A stretch of 64,000 nt of DNA. It comes from Owenia fusiformis (taxonomy: Eukaryota > Annelida > Polychaeta > Sabellida > Oweniidae). The stretch is from positions 18,906,284-18,970,283 of the forward strand of contig CAIIXF020000002.1 of NCBI GenBank assembly GCA_903813345.2, in the 5' to 3' direction. The notes beneath the pieces were generated by a model. It did not search any database. It was not told the origin of the DNA and worked only from the letters and a program-made list of their open reading frames with translations. A program made the translations under genes and the position numbers. Positions 44,401 through 55,158 of this stretch are shown piece by piece. Position 1 is the stretch's first letter; each line of letters starts with the position of its first letter.

Positions 44401-46084
44401 AGATTACTCAAAAATAGAATAGTGCGAAATAATTTTGTAATTTCACAGTTTACTCTCATATGAATCAAAGGATATGTCTATATATAAACATGATTGTTCA
44501 CAACTCTCGAACTTAATCCAGCAACAGCCTGATTTTTTAAATCTCCCTGGTTCTATGTTAGAGCTGCATTTAAGTCATTTTAAAGGTCTGAGATGCTCAT
44601 GACACCACAAGCTATATATTCAGATATGTAAGATCTCTAAATAATTTTTATAGTTCTGAAAAACTCATCCTAAAATATTGTCCAACGATGTGCACTATGT
44701 TGTTAATTGCCACATGGACAAGTAGCAACACACCCTTGACTAGAAACTTTGTATTTGCAATTCGCTGCCTTTTGTCATTTTACATTTGCGAATTGCCAAG
44801 GACATATGTTTCTTGTGTTGTTACGAAGGTTTGTTTGTGAGTACTGGTACAAGACACCCATCTTTGATATATCTTCAAATAGGTATTGCACTTTGAGATT
44901 CATATAGTAATTTAGAATGCTACCTTGAAGGACATAAGAAACTTTAAGAGCTCTTTTTAACTCTCATCCTTCTTTGCAAGCAACATTCTGTATCATCAGA
45001 CTGAATACAAATTCTCTCAACATTGAACTCCTTTGTCTTGTCTGCAGCACTGTAATAGACATGGACCTTAAAGCCCCCGATAAATCGGGCTACGTATACC
45101 GCCGTGTTTACATTAGGGGATTAGAAGAGTTTATTTTTACTTTAGGTATGCAAGCAATATCAATATTTGGCCTTCATGCATGTACTCGTGTGTACAATCA
45201 GCATGCCCTTCAATATTATATAAGCCAGGCTATTCAAGTACAACATAATGTACACTATTTATGTGTGTACTATATGGGAATACAATTCCCTGGGAAACAA
45301 AACACAAATACTTTTTATATGTTCAAAATGAGCCATTTGATTGATGCATACACTTAATACCTTCATATATAAACATCTACAAAGTATATCTAATAGTCAT
45401 TTTCAATTCCAATGGTGAAACTTGCCTGGTTACGATTATACGGGAAATCAACACGGGACGATAGTTGTTCACCTTCCTGGCTTACCTCTGAAGCCTGTAC
45501 CCTGTAATCTCTTTATATAGGTTAGCGAGAGCGCTGCGCCTGCGCAGTTTTAAACTTTGGCGCACACTTTAAGGAGAGTGTCAACTTCTTCATGATCAGT
45601 ATTTGATAGATTGTCTATAAGTTGCAACTATCAGTTTTGCAAAGTTCAATAGCAGCTCAGACATAAGTGAAATTCATCCCATTTTAGAGATACAGTAACA
45701 TTGCTTCACAAACCAAAGACAGCTTACCATTTTGTAATTCTTTCCAAAATCATCTTGTTGGCTGTTCTTCATTTCACAATGTTTGTATTTACCAAAATAT
45801 CCCCAAGCCCAATATCCATCATGAACTTCCCACCCTTAGGTGTAATATGGAAATCACCAAGCCTTTGACAACATTGCAATTGATAATGAGGGAATTCAAC
45901 CAATATGGCTTGATCACTGGTTATAATTATCACAGTACTATACCCCATTACTTTTAAATATATTCCAAGTGTTGTACTATACATTGCATAGATTCATGAG
46001 CAGTTAGCAACGTATTATTACCAGAAACCCCAATGGACAAAGATAGAGAATACCCGTCCCATTGATACAGCTCAACTTTAAATG
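44401..46084. other. Central core of the 6-kb element
   Basis: This is unique sequence between the inverted arms. One ORF of 127 codons (44974-45357, plus) is open, but its protein resembles nothing I recognise and may be chance. A GC-rich patch at 45526-45570 (GAGAGCGCTGCGCCTGCGCAG) follows a TATATAG at 45514 and looks promoter-like. No transposase motif was found. Confidence 0.5.
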
Positions 46085-48060
46085 TCTAATTTTTAGACTT
46101 GTATACTCATGAAGTTCCTGACACATCTGAAAAATTTCAAATAATACATAGTATTGATCTAGAATATCGACAACTTTGTTAAAGTCTATACTTTGAAATT
46201 GTTTGGTTCTTATATTTCTGGTTATTTTTTCAAAATAAATGGGGTAGGGGAGATATGTAAGCTCTAATATAATGACATGAATGGCTTTCCAATATACATT
46301 TTTAAATACCTTAAATCAAAGTAGGCAGGCAAAAGAACAGAATTGATCAAGAATCCATCAACCAATCAGCATAAAACTCAAGATATAAGGAACTATATGT
46401 TATTGCTAAAAGTGGAAATGATGAAAAATTGATGAAAAATGCCAAATTGTGTTCTGAAATGTCTAATTTCTCGACACTAGTATACTACCCTGCGTGCAGA
46501 GTCTAGTTAAACTACACTCTGCCTAGTAGATACCATATTACAGTTTAGTAGCCCCGCCCCACGACGGGTACCGGTGAAAGTTTGGGTAATAAATCACTTT
46601 TGACCTACACGCTGACCTTTCTTCCACCAATCAGCGAGCTTGAAGAAACATACGCCAAATGCGTTCTAATTAAATATGTGCATGTCATTGGTCAATTCTG
46701 GGCTCAACGATGACGTCAGAAAGAATGACCATATATAGAACGTCGGTCAAATTTGGCCGACGAACACTGATTGGCGCGGTGAGTTCACAGGTTTATTTTA
46801 GTTTGAAAGAGTGTAGACGAAGCTCTCTTTTAAGAAATGAATGCAAAGGGTACTAGTATACTAATGAAGGTCCTGAAACATTAATTATAGCAATCAATAA
46901 CACATAAAGAAAAGCTACATCTTTGTTAAAGTTTATACTGTAGTTTGAAGTTATTTTTTATATTTTCCAGTCATCTTCCTTAATAAATGGGGTAGGGGAG
47001 ATTTGAAAGCTCTAATATGAACATTGTTTGTCCACTATACATTTTCAATACCTTAAATGGAATAAGACATGTACAAGAACAGATTTAATCAAGAATGCAT
47101 CAACCAGTCAGCATAAAACTCAAGATATGAGGATCTATATGTTACTGCTGAAAGCAGCATTGATTAAAAAATGCCAAGTTTTGTCCTTAAATGTCTCATT
47201 TCTAGCCACTTGAATACCAATAAAAGTTCTGAAAATCTTAAAAACATTAAATAACACATAATATTGATATAGAATAGCTACAACTTTATGAAAGTCTATA
47301 ATTTTAAGTTATTTTATTTTTTCATATTTCTCGTTTATTTTCAATAATTGATGGGGTAGGGGAGATCTGAAAGCTCTAATATGAACATTGTATGTCTATT
47401 ATACATTTTCTATACTTTAAATGGAAGAAGACATGTACAAGAACAGATTTGATTGAAAATGCAACAATCAGACAGCATAAAACTCAAGATATGAGGAACT
47501 ATATATTACTGCTGAAAGCGAAAATGATAAAAAAAATGCCAAGTTTTGTCCTTAAATGTCTCATTTCTAGCCACTTGAATACCAATAAAAGTTCTGAAAA
47601 ATCTTAAAAACTTTAGATAACATATAATATTGACCTAGAATAGCTACAACTTTGTTAAAGTTTATAATTTTAAGTTATTTTATTTTTTCATATTTTTCGG
47701 TAATTTTCCATAATAAATGGGGTAGGGGAGATCTGAAAGCTATCATACGAACATTGGTTGTCCACTATACATTTTCTATACCTTAAATGGAAGAACACAT
47801 GTACAAGAACAGATTTAATCAAAAATGCACCAACCAGGCAGCATTAAACTCGAGATATAAGGAACTATATGTTAATGCTGAAAGCGAAAATGATTAAAAA
47901 TGCCAAATTTTGTCCTTAAATGTCACATTTCTAGACACAAGTATACTAATGAAGGTCTTGAAACATCTGAGAAACCTTACATAACACAAAATATTGATAT
48001 AGAATAGCTACAACTTTGTTTGAGTTGAACGTTTTGATTACTTGTAGTTTCCATTTTTAG
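46085..48060 (-). repeat. Right arm: inverted units of about 365 bp
   Basis: The complement of the left-arm landmark (GGGGTAGGGGAGAT) occurs at about 46241, 46990, 47350 and 47719. Spacing is 360-370 except where a 364-bp insert lies at 46488-46851. The arm pairs with 42440-43950. Confidence 0.88.
46488..46851 (+). mobile_element. Promoter-like 364-bp insert in the right arm
   Basis: The insert interrupts a 365-bp unit and is flanked by a 12-bp direct repeat ACTAGTATACTA (46476-46487, 46852-46863). Near its left end is a near-perfect palindrome at 46496-46522 (GCAGAGT C TAGTT A AACTA C ACTCTGC). Inside are CCAAT (46627), ATTGG (46687 and 46770), a full CRE palindrome TGACGTCA (46711-46718) and TATATA (46732-46737). 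A dyad CGTCGG...CCGACG follows the TATA box. It may be a short retroposed or MITE-like element carrying a polymerase II promoter. No protein is encoded. Confidence 0.55.
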
Positions 48061-48262
48061 CCAATTTTTTTCTAAAAAATTCAAGGTATGTCCTCTTCAG
48101 ACCAGTATTTAGATATGTTCGCAAGAGTTATATGCTTCGCAGGCGAAATCCTTTATGCAGGACACCCTAATAGAATAAAAAATACACAGAAATTCCATCC
48201 AGCTCATAAAGTCATTTTTTCCTTAACGGAGCCTCTTAGAAAATTTTCCACCCCGAGTATAA

Positions 48263-48758
48263 CCAATTAACTAATTAATCAACCAACTAACCAACACTCC
48301 ATCCAACTAACAAAACAACCAACGAACCAGACTGCAACAAACGAACCAGATGACCAAGATCATGGATCTAGTGTCTTGTATTGTATTGTATTGTTTTGAA
48401 TTGTATTGCATTGTATTTTTTGTATTGTATTTGTTTTTCGTTGACCAATACTTACTCAGTAATGATTCAATTTTATAGTTCACCTCAAGTACTACTCAAG
48501 ATCTAAATTTTGAAGGTCTGAAGTCTTGTGTTCATTTTAGCTACAGTTGTAGATTGAAGGGTATTTTCTTTTGGGTGTAATTTTAATTTCAATTTAAAGG
48601 TATTCATGTAAAATTGTTGGCTTAGTTTCGGGATTTTCTTTGTTTTTAATTGAATCATCTCTGATCTTTTCCTTAAATGTACTTTGAGGTGCATTCCTCT
48701 TGCCTTGGAGAAATTAAAGTGAAACATAAAAGAAAAAAACACAGAGAATCTACAATTT
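48263..48758. repeat. Segmental duplication block B flank, copy 2; no gene
   Basis: This matches 21778-22273: AACC-type repeat remnants, TTGTA-rich repeats, then the CCTCTTGCCTTGGAGA...CTGCAGCAT segment (48696-48779) that also recurs after the LINE tail at 50221-50306. Confidence 0.85.
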
Positions 48759-48779
48759 GTGCTACCCATCTGCAGCATT

Positions 48780-50089
48780 TGTATCTACATACCTCGGCAG
48801 GGAGATAATATTTCTCCGACATTATTCACAATCTTTGTAAATGATCTCGTTACGGAAATAAAAAGGCTTAATGCAGGTGTCGATATCGCAGGAGACAATG
48901 TAAGCATATTACTGTATGCTGATGATGTTGCATTGATCGCACCAACTGAATTAAAGCTGCAACAAATGCTGAATTGTCTTCATGATTGGATATATAAGTG
49001 GTGACTGACTGTAAATGTTGAAAAAACGAAAGTAGTGCACTTTAGGAGAGCGTCGACAATGTTAACAGAAACAATATTTGTGCTAGGGGATGCAAAAATT
49101 GGAAAAATAAACTCTTATCGCTATCTCGGAGTTGTTATGAATGAGACTCTTGACTACACTGAAATGGTTTCCACTCTAGCTGATGCAAGTTCTCGATCCC
49201 TTGGCGCTCTTATTGGAAAATATTATTCGATTAATGGACTTCATTATTCGACATTCACAAAGATGTATAATGCAACCGTTATCCCCATCATGGATTACGG
49301 GGCTGGAGTTTGGGGCTATAAAGACTACGACAAACCAAATACTGTCCAAAACCATGCCATGAGAACATTTATGGGCTTAGGGAAATATGCTCCCATTCCA
49401 GCTATGTATGGAGATATAGGCTGGATAGGCACCATGTTGAAATGGTTCGTTTATTCATCCGACTTAGTAGAATGCCAAGAACAAGGATTACTCGAAGAAT
49501 ATTTGACTTTGACTATGCCAATGCTGAAAAAGGCCATAGAGGATGGTGTAAAGAGGTCAAAGATATATTTAAAAATTCTAACCTGTTAGACCTCTATAAT
49601 GAACGTTTCTTTAATAATTCAAGTGCAAGGTCAACATTTAAAACCGTAAAAGATTATGAAATGAATCGCTTTATACATAAATGGACAGTTCAAATAACTA
49701 CAATGCCAAAGTTACGTACATATAAGTTAATTAAAGACAATTTTGGTACAGAGGATTATATAAAATTATTTTTATCAAGGAATCAAAGATCTGTTATTGC
49801 TAGAACTCGGTCAGGTACTCTTCACCTGAACATAGAAACTGGTCGATATAAAGGCCTTGCTGTTGAACAAAGACTCTGTGAGGCATGTAAATGTGGACAT
49901 ATAGAAACTGAGAAACATGTTTTTCTAGAATGCTCTTGTTACAAAGATTTGAGAAAAACTATAATCAGACCCCCTATGGTTCATGATAATCAAGATTTAC
50001 TGAAACATCTTCTTTCAAATAAAAATTGTGTAAAACTTACAGCAAAATTTATAATGTCAGCACTTGAAAAACGACAAAAAATTGTATAA
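48780..50089 (+). pseudogene. Broken LINE reverse transcriptase fragment (copy 2)
   Basis: This is the counterpart of 22300-23270, but it runs to the natural C terminus. It starts in the RT palm (QGDNISPTLF, then YADDVALIAPT). A TGA interrupts it near 49002, a 6-bp insertion lies near 49060 and a 13-14-bp deletion near 49430 shifts the frame. After that the frame is open to 50089. The C terminus holds GRYKGLAVEQRLC, then CEACKCGH and a downstream Cys, a zinc-binding motif common behind RT in such LINEs. The lesions differ from those in copy 1, so both copies decayed after duplication or in separate steps. Confidence 0.88.
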
Positions 50090-50221
50090 ATAACACACTG
50101 TAATTACATGTATATGTATTTGTATAGTGCCTCATAAGCCTGATTAGGCTGGGTGCCGATTAAGGTGCGTGGCACTTAAATAAATAAATAAATAAATAGA
50201 TAAATAAATAAATAAATAATA
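50090..50221 (+). repeat. LINE 3' UTR and TAAA microsatellite tail
   Basis: A short 3' UTR (CATAAGCCTGATTAGGCTGG, a small hairpin, near 50132) is followed by about ten TAAA units at 50178-50220, the 3' tail of the LINE. Confidence 0.85.
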
Positions 50222-51002
50222 CCTCTTGCCTTGGAGAGAACAAGAAGAATTACAAAAGCAAAAACCACAGAGAATCTACAATTTATGCTACCTATAATCT
50301 GCAGCATGGTGAATGCTGCGCCTAGTATGCAGGGTATTGTTGGGGGAGACTTAACTACAATTGCATCGTTGACAATACATCACTCCCAAAACAATGAAGA
50401 TGACTTAGGTAGAGAATTTGGAACTGGAAAATTTATCAGTTTATCATTTATCTATGCAACAGACTAAGTAAACACAATTAACTGAACGATTATTTATATG
50501 TGTGAAAACTACATGCATTTGTATAGGGCAACTTCTGCGTTCAGGTTTACGTTTCGATTTGATAACTTAAGTCTCAAATGAGTTGACAATGTACATATTA
50601 CAACGATATTACATTTGCAATCACTAATCGATGAATATGCTTCACAACAAGGAAACTATTTATGTCAACTGGGAAGAATTCATGAAAATCAAATTCAAAT
50701 TTGTTTCAGTGTGACAAGACCCTTAAAGTACAAGTTTAGGTATATGTTTTCAAAACAACCTTATTCGCAACATCCTTTATCGAAACATCTCTAAGATTGA
50801 GTTATCGACTTTAATAAATCTAAGAATAACAGATCCTAGAGTAGCCCAGCTTAAAAGGCTTTCTACAGGCATCTCTATCATTCATTTGTATATGATTTTG
50901 TAACGAAGCTTTTCAAATGTGCTTCATGACCTTTTATGGTTGTTATTAGAATATCAGTTACTTATTTGTAGATTGCGCTGAGTTGAACAGGAATATGTGT
51001 TT
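50222..51002. other. Sequence after the LINE, absent from copy 1; no gene
   Basis: The first 85 bases repeat the LINE's upstream flank. The rest is AT-rich and holds one 78-codon ORF (50231-50467) without recognisable features. In copy 1 everything from 49749 to 51002 is missing. Confidence 0.6.
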
Positions 51003-51444
51003 AAAATGAATTCTGAAAATGTATTTCATAAATTATAGCTATAGATGATCATGATCTTCACTATGAAGGTATAGACGGCAACATGTATATACTATTAGAA
51101 TCAATTACCAGGTTATACATTTTTATCAATAGACTTAAAATACTACCTAATATGATAGGTAAAGAACAAATTTTCATGAGGAACTCAATTGCAAATCGCA
51201 TCATAAAATGAGTAAGTAATGATAATGTACAAGGGGCGATCAACAAATAACGCAAATAGAGCCCTATCTCAGAAACTAATTGGAGTTAGAACACCAAATT
51301 TGATACATCGTATCACCATATCATCGTATTGACCTGCTTCAAGTACCCATACCACGGGTTACTATGGTAACTGCAACTTTGACATATATCAATGTTTGTG
51401 CCTGTAATTTTCTGGAAATATTGATGAATGTTTGGTGATACTAT
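51003..51444. repeat. Segmental duplication block C, copy 2; no gene
   Basis: This matches 23273-23714 almost base for base. It ends at GATACTAT, where the tyrosine-recombinase element begins. Confidence 0.88.
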
Positions 51445-51604
51445 TAGCTATTTATGTTCGGTGAAGCGGAACGCAGTGTAGCGACTTGAGAACATAAATG
51501 ATTTCTATTGGCTGAACGGTTTGGCGGTTATTTGTGTTTGGAGTAAGTGAGTAAGTGTTAGGAACACGTCATTCTGAGGCTTGTCAGCGTGCGAGGAATA
51601 CACT
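51445..51604 (+). repeat. Split direct repeat A1 (160 bp)
   Basis: A2 at 56416-56575 is identical except for one T/C difference near the end. Each A repeat holds a 10-bp inverted repeat ATTTATGTTC (51450-51459) and GAACATAAAT (51490-51499). Confidence 0.95.
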
Positions 51605-51609
51605 ATTCG

Positions 51610-52337
51610 ATGGCTACTTTAGATCAAGTGAGAGAGTTACTCACTGATTCATTTGACAAACTAAAGCGTGAAATCAAAGAAGATGTTACAGAAAACTCAA
51701 ATAAACTTGCTAAAAAGCTAAAAAAGGATGAAAAGTCTCTTGAATTCAAAAACAAAGGAAATAAAATTCAATACGAATTTAACGCGGGCGTAATCGACAC
51801 GTTTGACGAAATTTCTGGTAAACTAGATCAGTTGCTGGAAACTCCAGATATAGACAAACAGCAGGTCATTATGGATGATTTGAAATCTTCTACCAAAGAA
51901 GGTAAGAACCAATTACTTTCTCGAAACAAAATGATTCGTTTAGCCGATTCTTCAGAGGCGGGATGGTTGACTGTTTCTGAATACGAAAAAGCTCTAATTG
52001 CTTCAGACAGCGATGACGATAAATATATTAAAAATGCGTTAAAGAAGCTTTCATTAAATTGCAAAAGTCAAGGTCAAATAACAAAAAATCTGGGCGAGGT
52101 TCTTATCGTTTTAGGGGCAACAACAGGCAAATCCAGCCAAGCCTTTATCACGGGAGATACGGTACGGCCAACAATACGTCATGGTTCGACAACCGACATG
52201 CAGGGCAGTTCGGAAAAGGAACACAACGTCAGCCAAGAACGTCCGATATTTGCTTTTCCTGTGGCGAGACAGGACATTGGAGAAACGAGTGCCCAGGTCA
52301 AGGTCAATTCAGCGGCAGCAATCGCTTCAACAAGTAA
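51610..52337 (+). pseudogene. Gag-like protein with CCHC knuckle, frame disrupted
   Basis: The ATG at 51610 opens a charged, Lys-rich protein with coiled-coil character. The frame carrying the C-terminal half differs: from about 52059 a second frame encodes a basic Arg/Gly/Asn-rich segment and a zinc knuckle CFSCGETGHWRNEC (C-x2-C-x4-H-x4-C), ending at 52337. One indel near 52040-52060 would explain the break. Meanwhile the first frame runs on into the RT region. Nucleic-acid binding by the CCHC is expected. Confidence 0.75.
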
Positions 52338-54379
52338 AGGCGTCGTAGATAAGTTAAGTATAGTACAATCTAGCGATTTTTTCAATCCTTCAAACTCAGA
52401 TTTCGAACGTCTTGGTTCAAAGTTACTTGTAAAGGGTAATTTAAAACGAAACGAGTCATTTTGGAAAGACATTTTATGTGAAAATAGCAGTGTATTAGAC
52501 ATAGTGGAAAACGGATATAAAATCCCATTTGTAAACACTCCATCACCTGCTTATTTGAAAAATAATCAATCTGCTTTGAAAAATGTCACGTTTGTTAATG
52601 AGGCCATTAGGGATTTGGTAATATTAGGGTGTGTAGCAGAAGTAGACGAACCTCCTTACATAGTTAATCCCTTGACGGTAGCTACAAGCTCTACAGGTAA
52701 GCAGAGGTTGGTATTGGATTTAAGGCTTCCTAACCAGTATATTTGGCATGATCAAGTTAAATATGAAGATATAGTTACTGCCAAAAATTATCTAGAGCCA
52801 GGGGCTTTGACATCGTTAGTGGTTACCATCATTGTGATATTTATCCACCTCATCGTAGATTCTTAGGTTTCTCGTGGGATTTTGAGGGAACTGACGGCAG
52901 AGAAGTTACGCAGCGAGAGAGCAAGGTCGAGCTCGATGTGAAAAACAAGGTCAGGAAGTATTTCGTTTTCAACGTTTTACCATTTGGCATTAAAACTGGA
53001 GGGCTAGTTTTTACAAAGTTATTCAGGTGTTTGATAGCTCATTGGAGATCGTTGGGATTACAGGTCGTAGCCTATTTAGATGACTCGATTTGCATCAGTA
53101 AAAGTCTACCTGACGCTTTAAATGCTGTGGAACAAATGATCACAGATTTTTCAAAATCAGGTTTTGTTGTTAACCAACAAAAGTCAAAAGTGATACCTAC
53201 AAACAAATTAGTCTGGCTCGGTTTCGAATTTGATACATTGGGTTGGAGTATCTATGTGCCTAAAACAAAGTTGCAGAATTTGACTGAAAAAATACAAAAC
53301 GTTTTACGTTGTCGTTTCCATGTCACATTTCGAGTCATTGCACAAATAGTTGGTTCAATCATTTCTTTGAAGCCGGGCATGGGAGACATTTGTCAATTGA
53401 TGTCAAGACATTTGAACAGAAAATTGATGGAGGTGAAATGTTGGGACTCATTTACGGCGCTGTCAAACACTGAGGTGAAAGAATTGGTATTTTGGCAAGT
53501 GAGTGTGAAGCATTCAACGGGGTTTCATTTGTTAAAGCCGCAGTTCCCGAAAAACTGGTGTATTCTGACGCGTCAGACAGTGCATGTGCAGGTTATATTG
53601 TCAATTTTAACGGTGAATCATGTCGTAAAAATTGGTCACAAGAGGAAAAAGTTAAAAGTTCGACTTGGAGAGAGTTAAAAGCTGTACAAGTGGTCATGCA
53701 ATCTTATTTAGCTCATCTTAAGAACTCAGCTGTTTTATGGTTGTCAGATAATAAAAATGTGGGTAGCATCATTTGCAAAGGAAGTATGAAATCTGATCTA
53801 CAGGAATTAGCGGTTTCCATTTTCCAAATGAGACGAGAAAATTGCATTGATTTGAGAGTTCAGTGGGTGCCCAGAGAAGAAAATGTTTTGGCTGATTCAA
53901 TGAGTAAAGAAGTCGATTCAGACGATTGGAGAGTCAAACAGAACATGTTCAACTTTCTGAATAAAAGATACGGTCCACATTCCTTTGATAGGTTTGCTGC
54001 GTCTGACAACGCTCTTGTTGACAAGTTTAACTCAAAATATTATGAGCCCACGTCTTCTTGTGTCGATGCATTCAATTTTGACTGGGGAAAAGATAACAAT
54101 TGGCTAGTACCGCCTGTGCATTTGATCGGAAAAACTGTTAAACACGTTGTGAAATGCAAAGCTATGGGAACCTTGGTAGTTCCCAAATGGCCGTCATCTT
54201 ATTTTTGGCCTTTGATTTGTGTCAATGGTAGTTACAAACACTTTGTTATAGATGTCTTAGAATACGCTCATTCTACAAAAGTCATTGAAAGGGGCAATTT
54301 TGAGAACACGATATTTGGTACTGAAAAGCTGAAATCACTCATGTTAGTAATTCGTTTGAACGGGAAAGTAGGTAGTTAG
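52300..54379 (+). pseudogene. YR-retroelement RT-RNase H, two frame breaks
   Basis: Three frames cover the protein. The first (to about 52805) holds the RT N-terminal part (QRLVLDLRLPNQYI). Near 52809 it shifts at motif A, which continues as FDIVSGYHHCDIYPPHRRFLG. The second frame (to about 53490) holds FNVLPFGIKTG and the catalytic YLDDS box (about 53072-53086). Near 53490 a second shift leads into RNase H (VYSDASDSACAG) and then a domain with VDAFNFDWG...NWLVPP and LVVPKWPSSYFWP, common to YR retroelement Pols; it ends at 54379. Without the shifts the protein would be of normal length. Sequencing indels could mimic this decay. Confidence 0.85.
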
Positions 54380-54386
54380 ATTTTTG

Positions 54387-54835
54387 TACACAAGAGCACA
54401 TCGTATTGTACAGGTAAACACATCGTGATGTAAAATTAAGCACATCTTATTGTGTATGTTAGCACATTGTAATGCGCAGGGTAGCACATCGTATAATGCA
54501 GAGCAGCACATCGTATTGTGCAGGGCAGTACATCGTATTGTGCAGGCAGCACCCCGTGAGGTGCGTGTTAGCACATCGTATTGTGCATGGTAGCACATCG
54601 TATTGTGCAGGAATCACCCCGTGAGGTGCATGCTAGCACATCGTATTGTGCAGGGTAGCACATAGCATTGTGCAGAAAGCACCCCGTGTGGAGCATGTTA
54701 GCACATCGTATTGTGCAGCTAAGCACATCTTATTGTGCAGGGTAACACATTGTATTGTGTAGGATAACACATCGTAACGTGCAGGTTATCACATCGGTTG
54801 TGCAAGTGGCATCCTGTGGGTCGCAAGTAAGTACG
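54387..54835 (+). repeat. Array of about 20 short hairpin units (about 22 bp)
   Basis: The unit AGCACATCGTATTGTGCAGG repeats with a period of about 22 bp between the RNase H and recombinase ORFs. Each core GCACA-TCGTAT-TGTGC can fold into a 5-bp hairpin. Variants keep the pairing: GCACC...GGTGC (54549-54564) and ACACA...TGTGT (about 54744-54760). A divergent ORF on the other strand is an artefact. Confidence 0.85.
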
Positions 54836-55158
54836 TTGCATCGTGAATTTTTTATTTAACACATAAGTGCATGTTAGTATATCGTATTTTGCAAGACAAT
54901 AATGTGCAGTTTAATACATATTATGAGAACACATATAGTATAAATGTTCGGCCAACCTGATTTTGTCGCACAAATTACACGTAGTATATTAAAATATTTA
55001 CTTGTATGACGTATATTTTCATTAAAAAATTACAGAAAGTGTTGTCGCTACATTCGTATATATTAGATTTAGCATATTTGATTAAAATGTTATGGTTTTT
55101 AGACCCCGAAGCGGACACTTGGATGCCAGTGTTTGAATCCAGTTATTTGTAGGTTTGG
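54836..55158. other. Spacer before the recombinase ORF, nothing recognised
   Basis: AT-rich sequence with no repeats or ORF. TTCCAGG at 55254-55260, just inside the recombinase ORF, resembles a splice acceptor, so the first 33 codons of that ORF may not be translated. Confidence 0.5.

Larger units (their letters stand above)
42212..48259. mobile_element. 6.05-kb element with long subrepeated inverted repeats
   Basis: The ends read TACTCGGGG and CCCCGAGTA, flanked by TAA on both sides (42209-42211, 48260-48262). The empty site is TAA at 21775-21777 in copy 1. The inverted arms continue inward for at least 1.7 kb on the left and 2 kb on the right and are built of repeats of about 365 bp. No transposase was recognised, so it appears non-autonomous. 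A 3-bp TAA duplication would fit PIF/Harbinger (TWA target), but termini alone do not settle the superfamily. Confidence 0.85.

Noticed and set aside
44974-45357. 127-codon ORF in the core of the 6-kb element as a transposase
   Set aside because: No catalytic motif, helix-turn-helix or known family pattern; length alone does not support it. Kept only as a note on the core.
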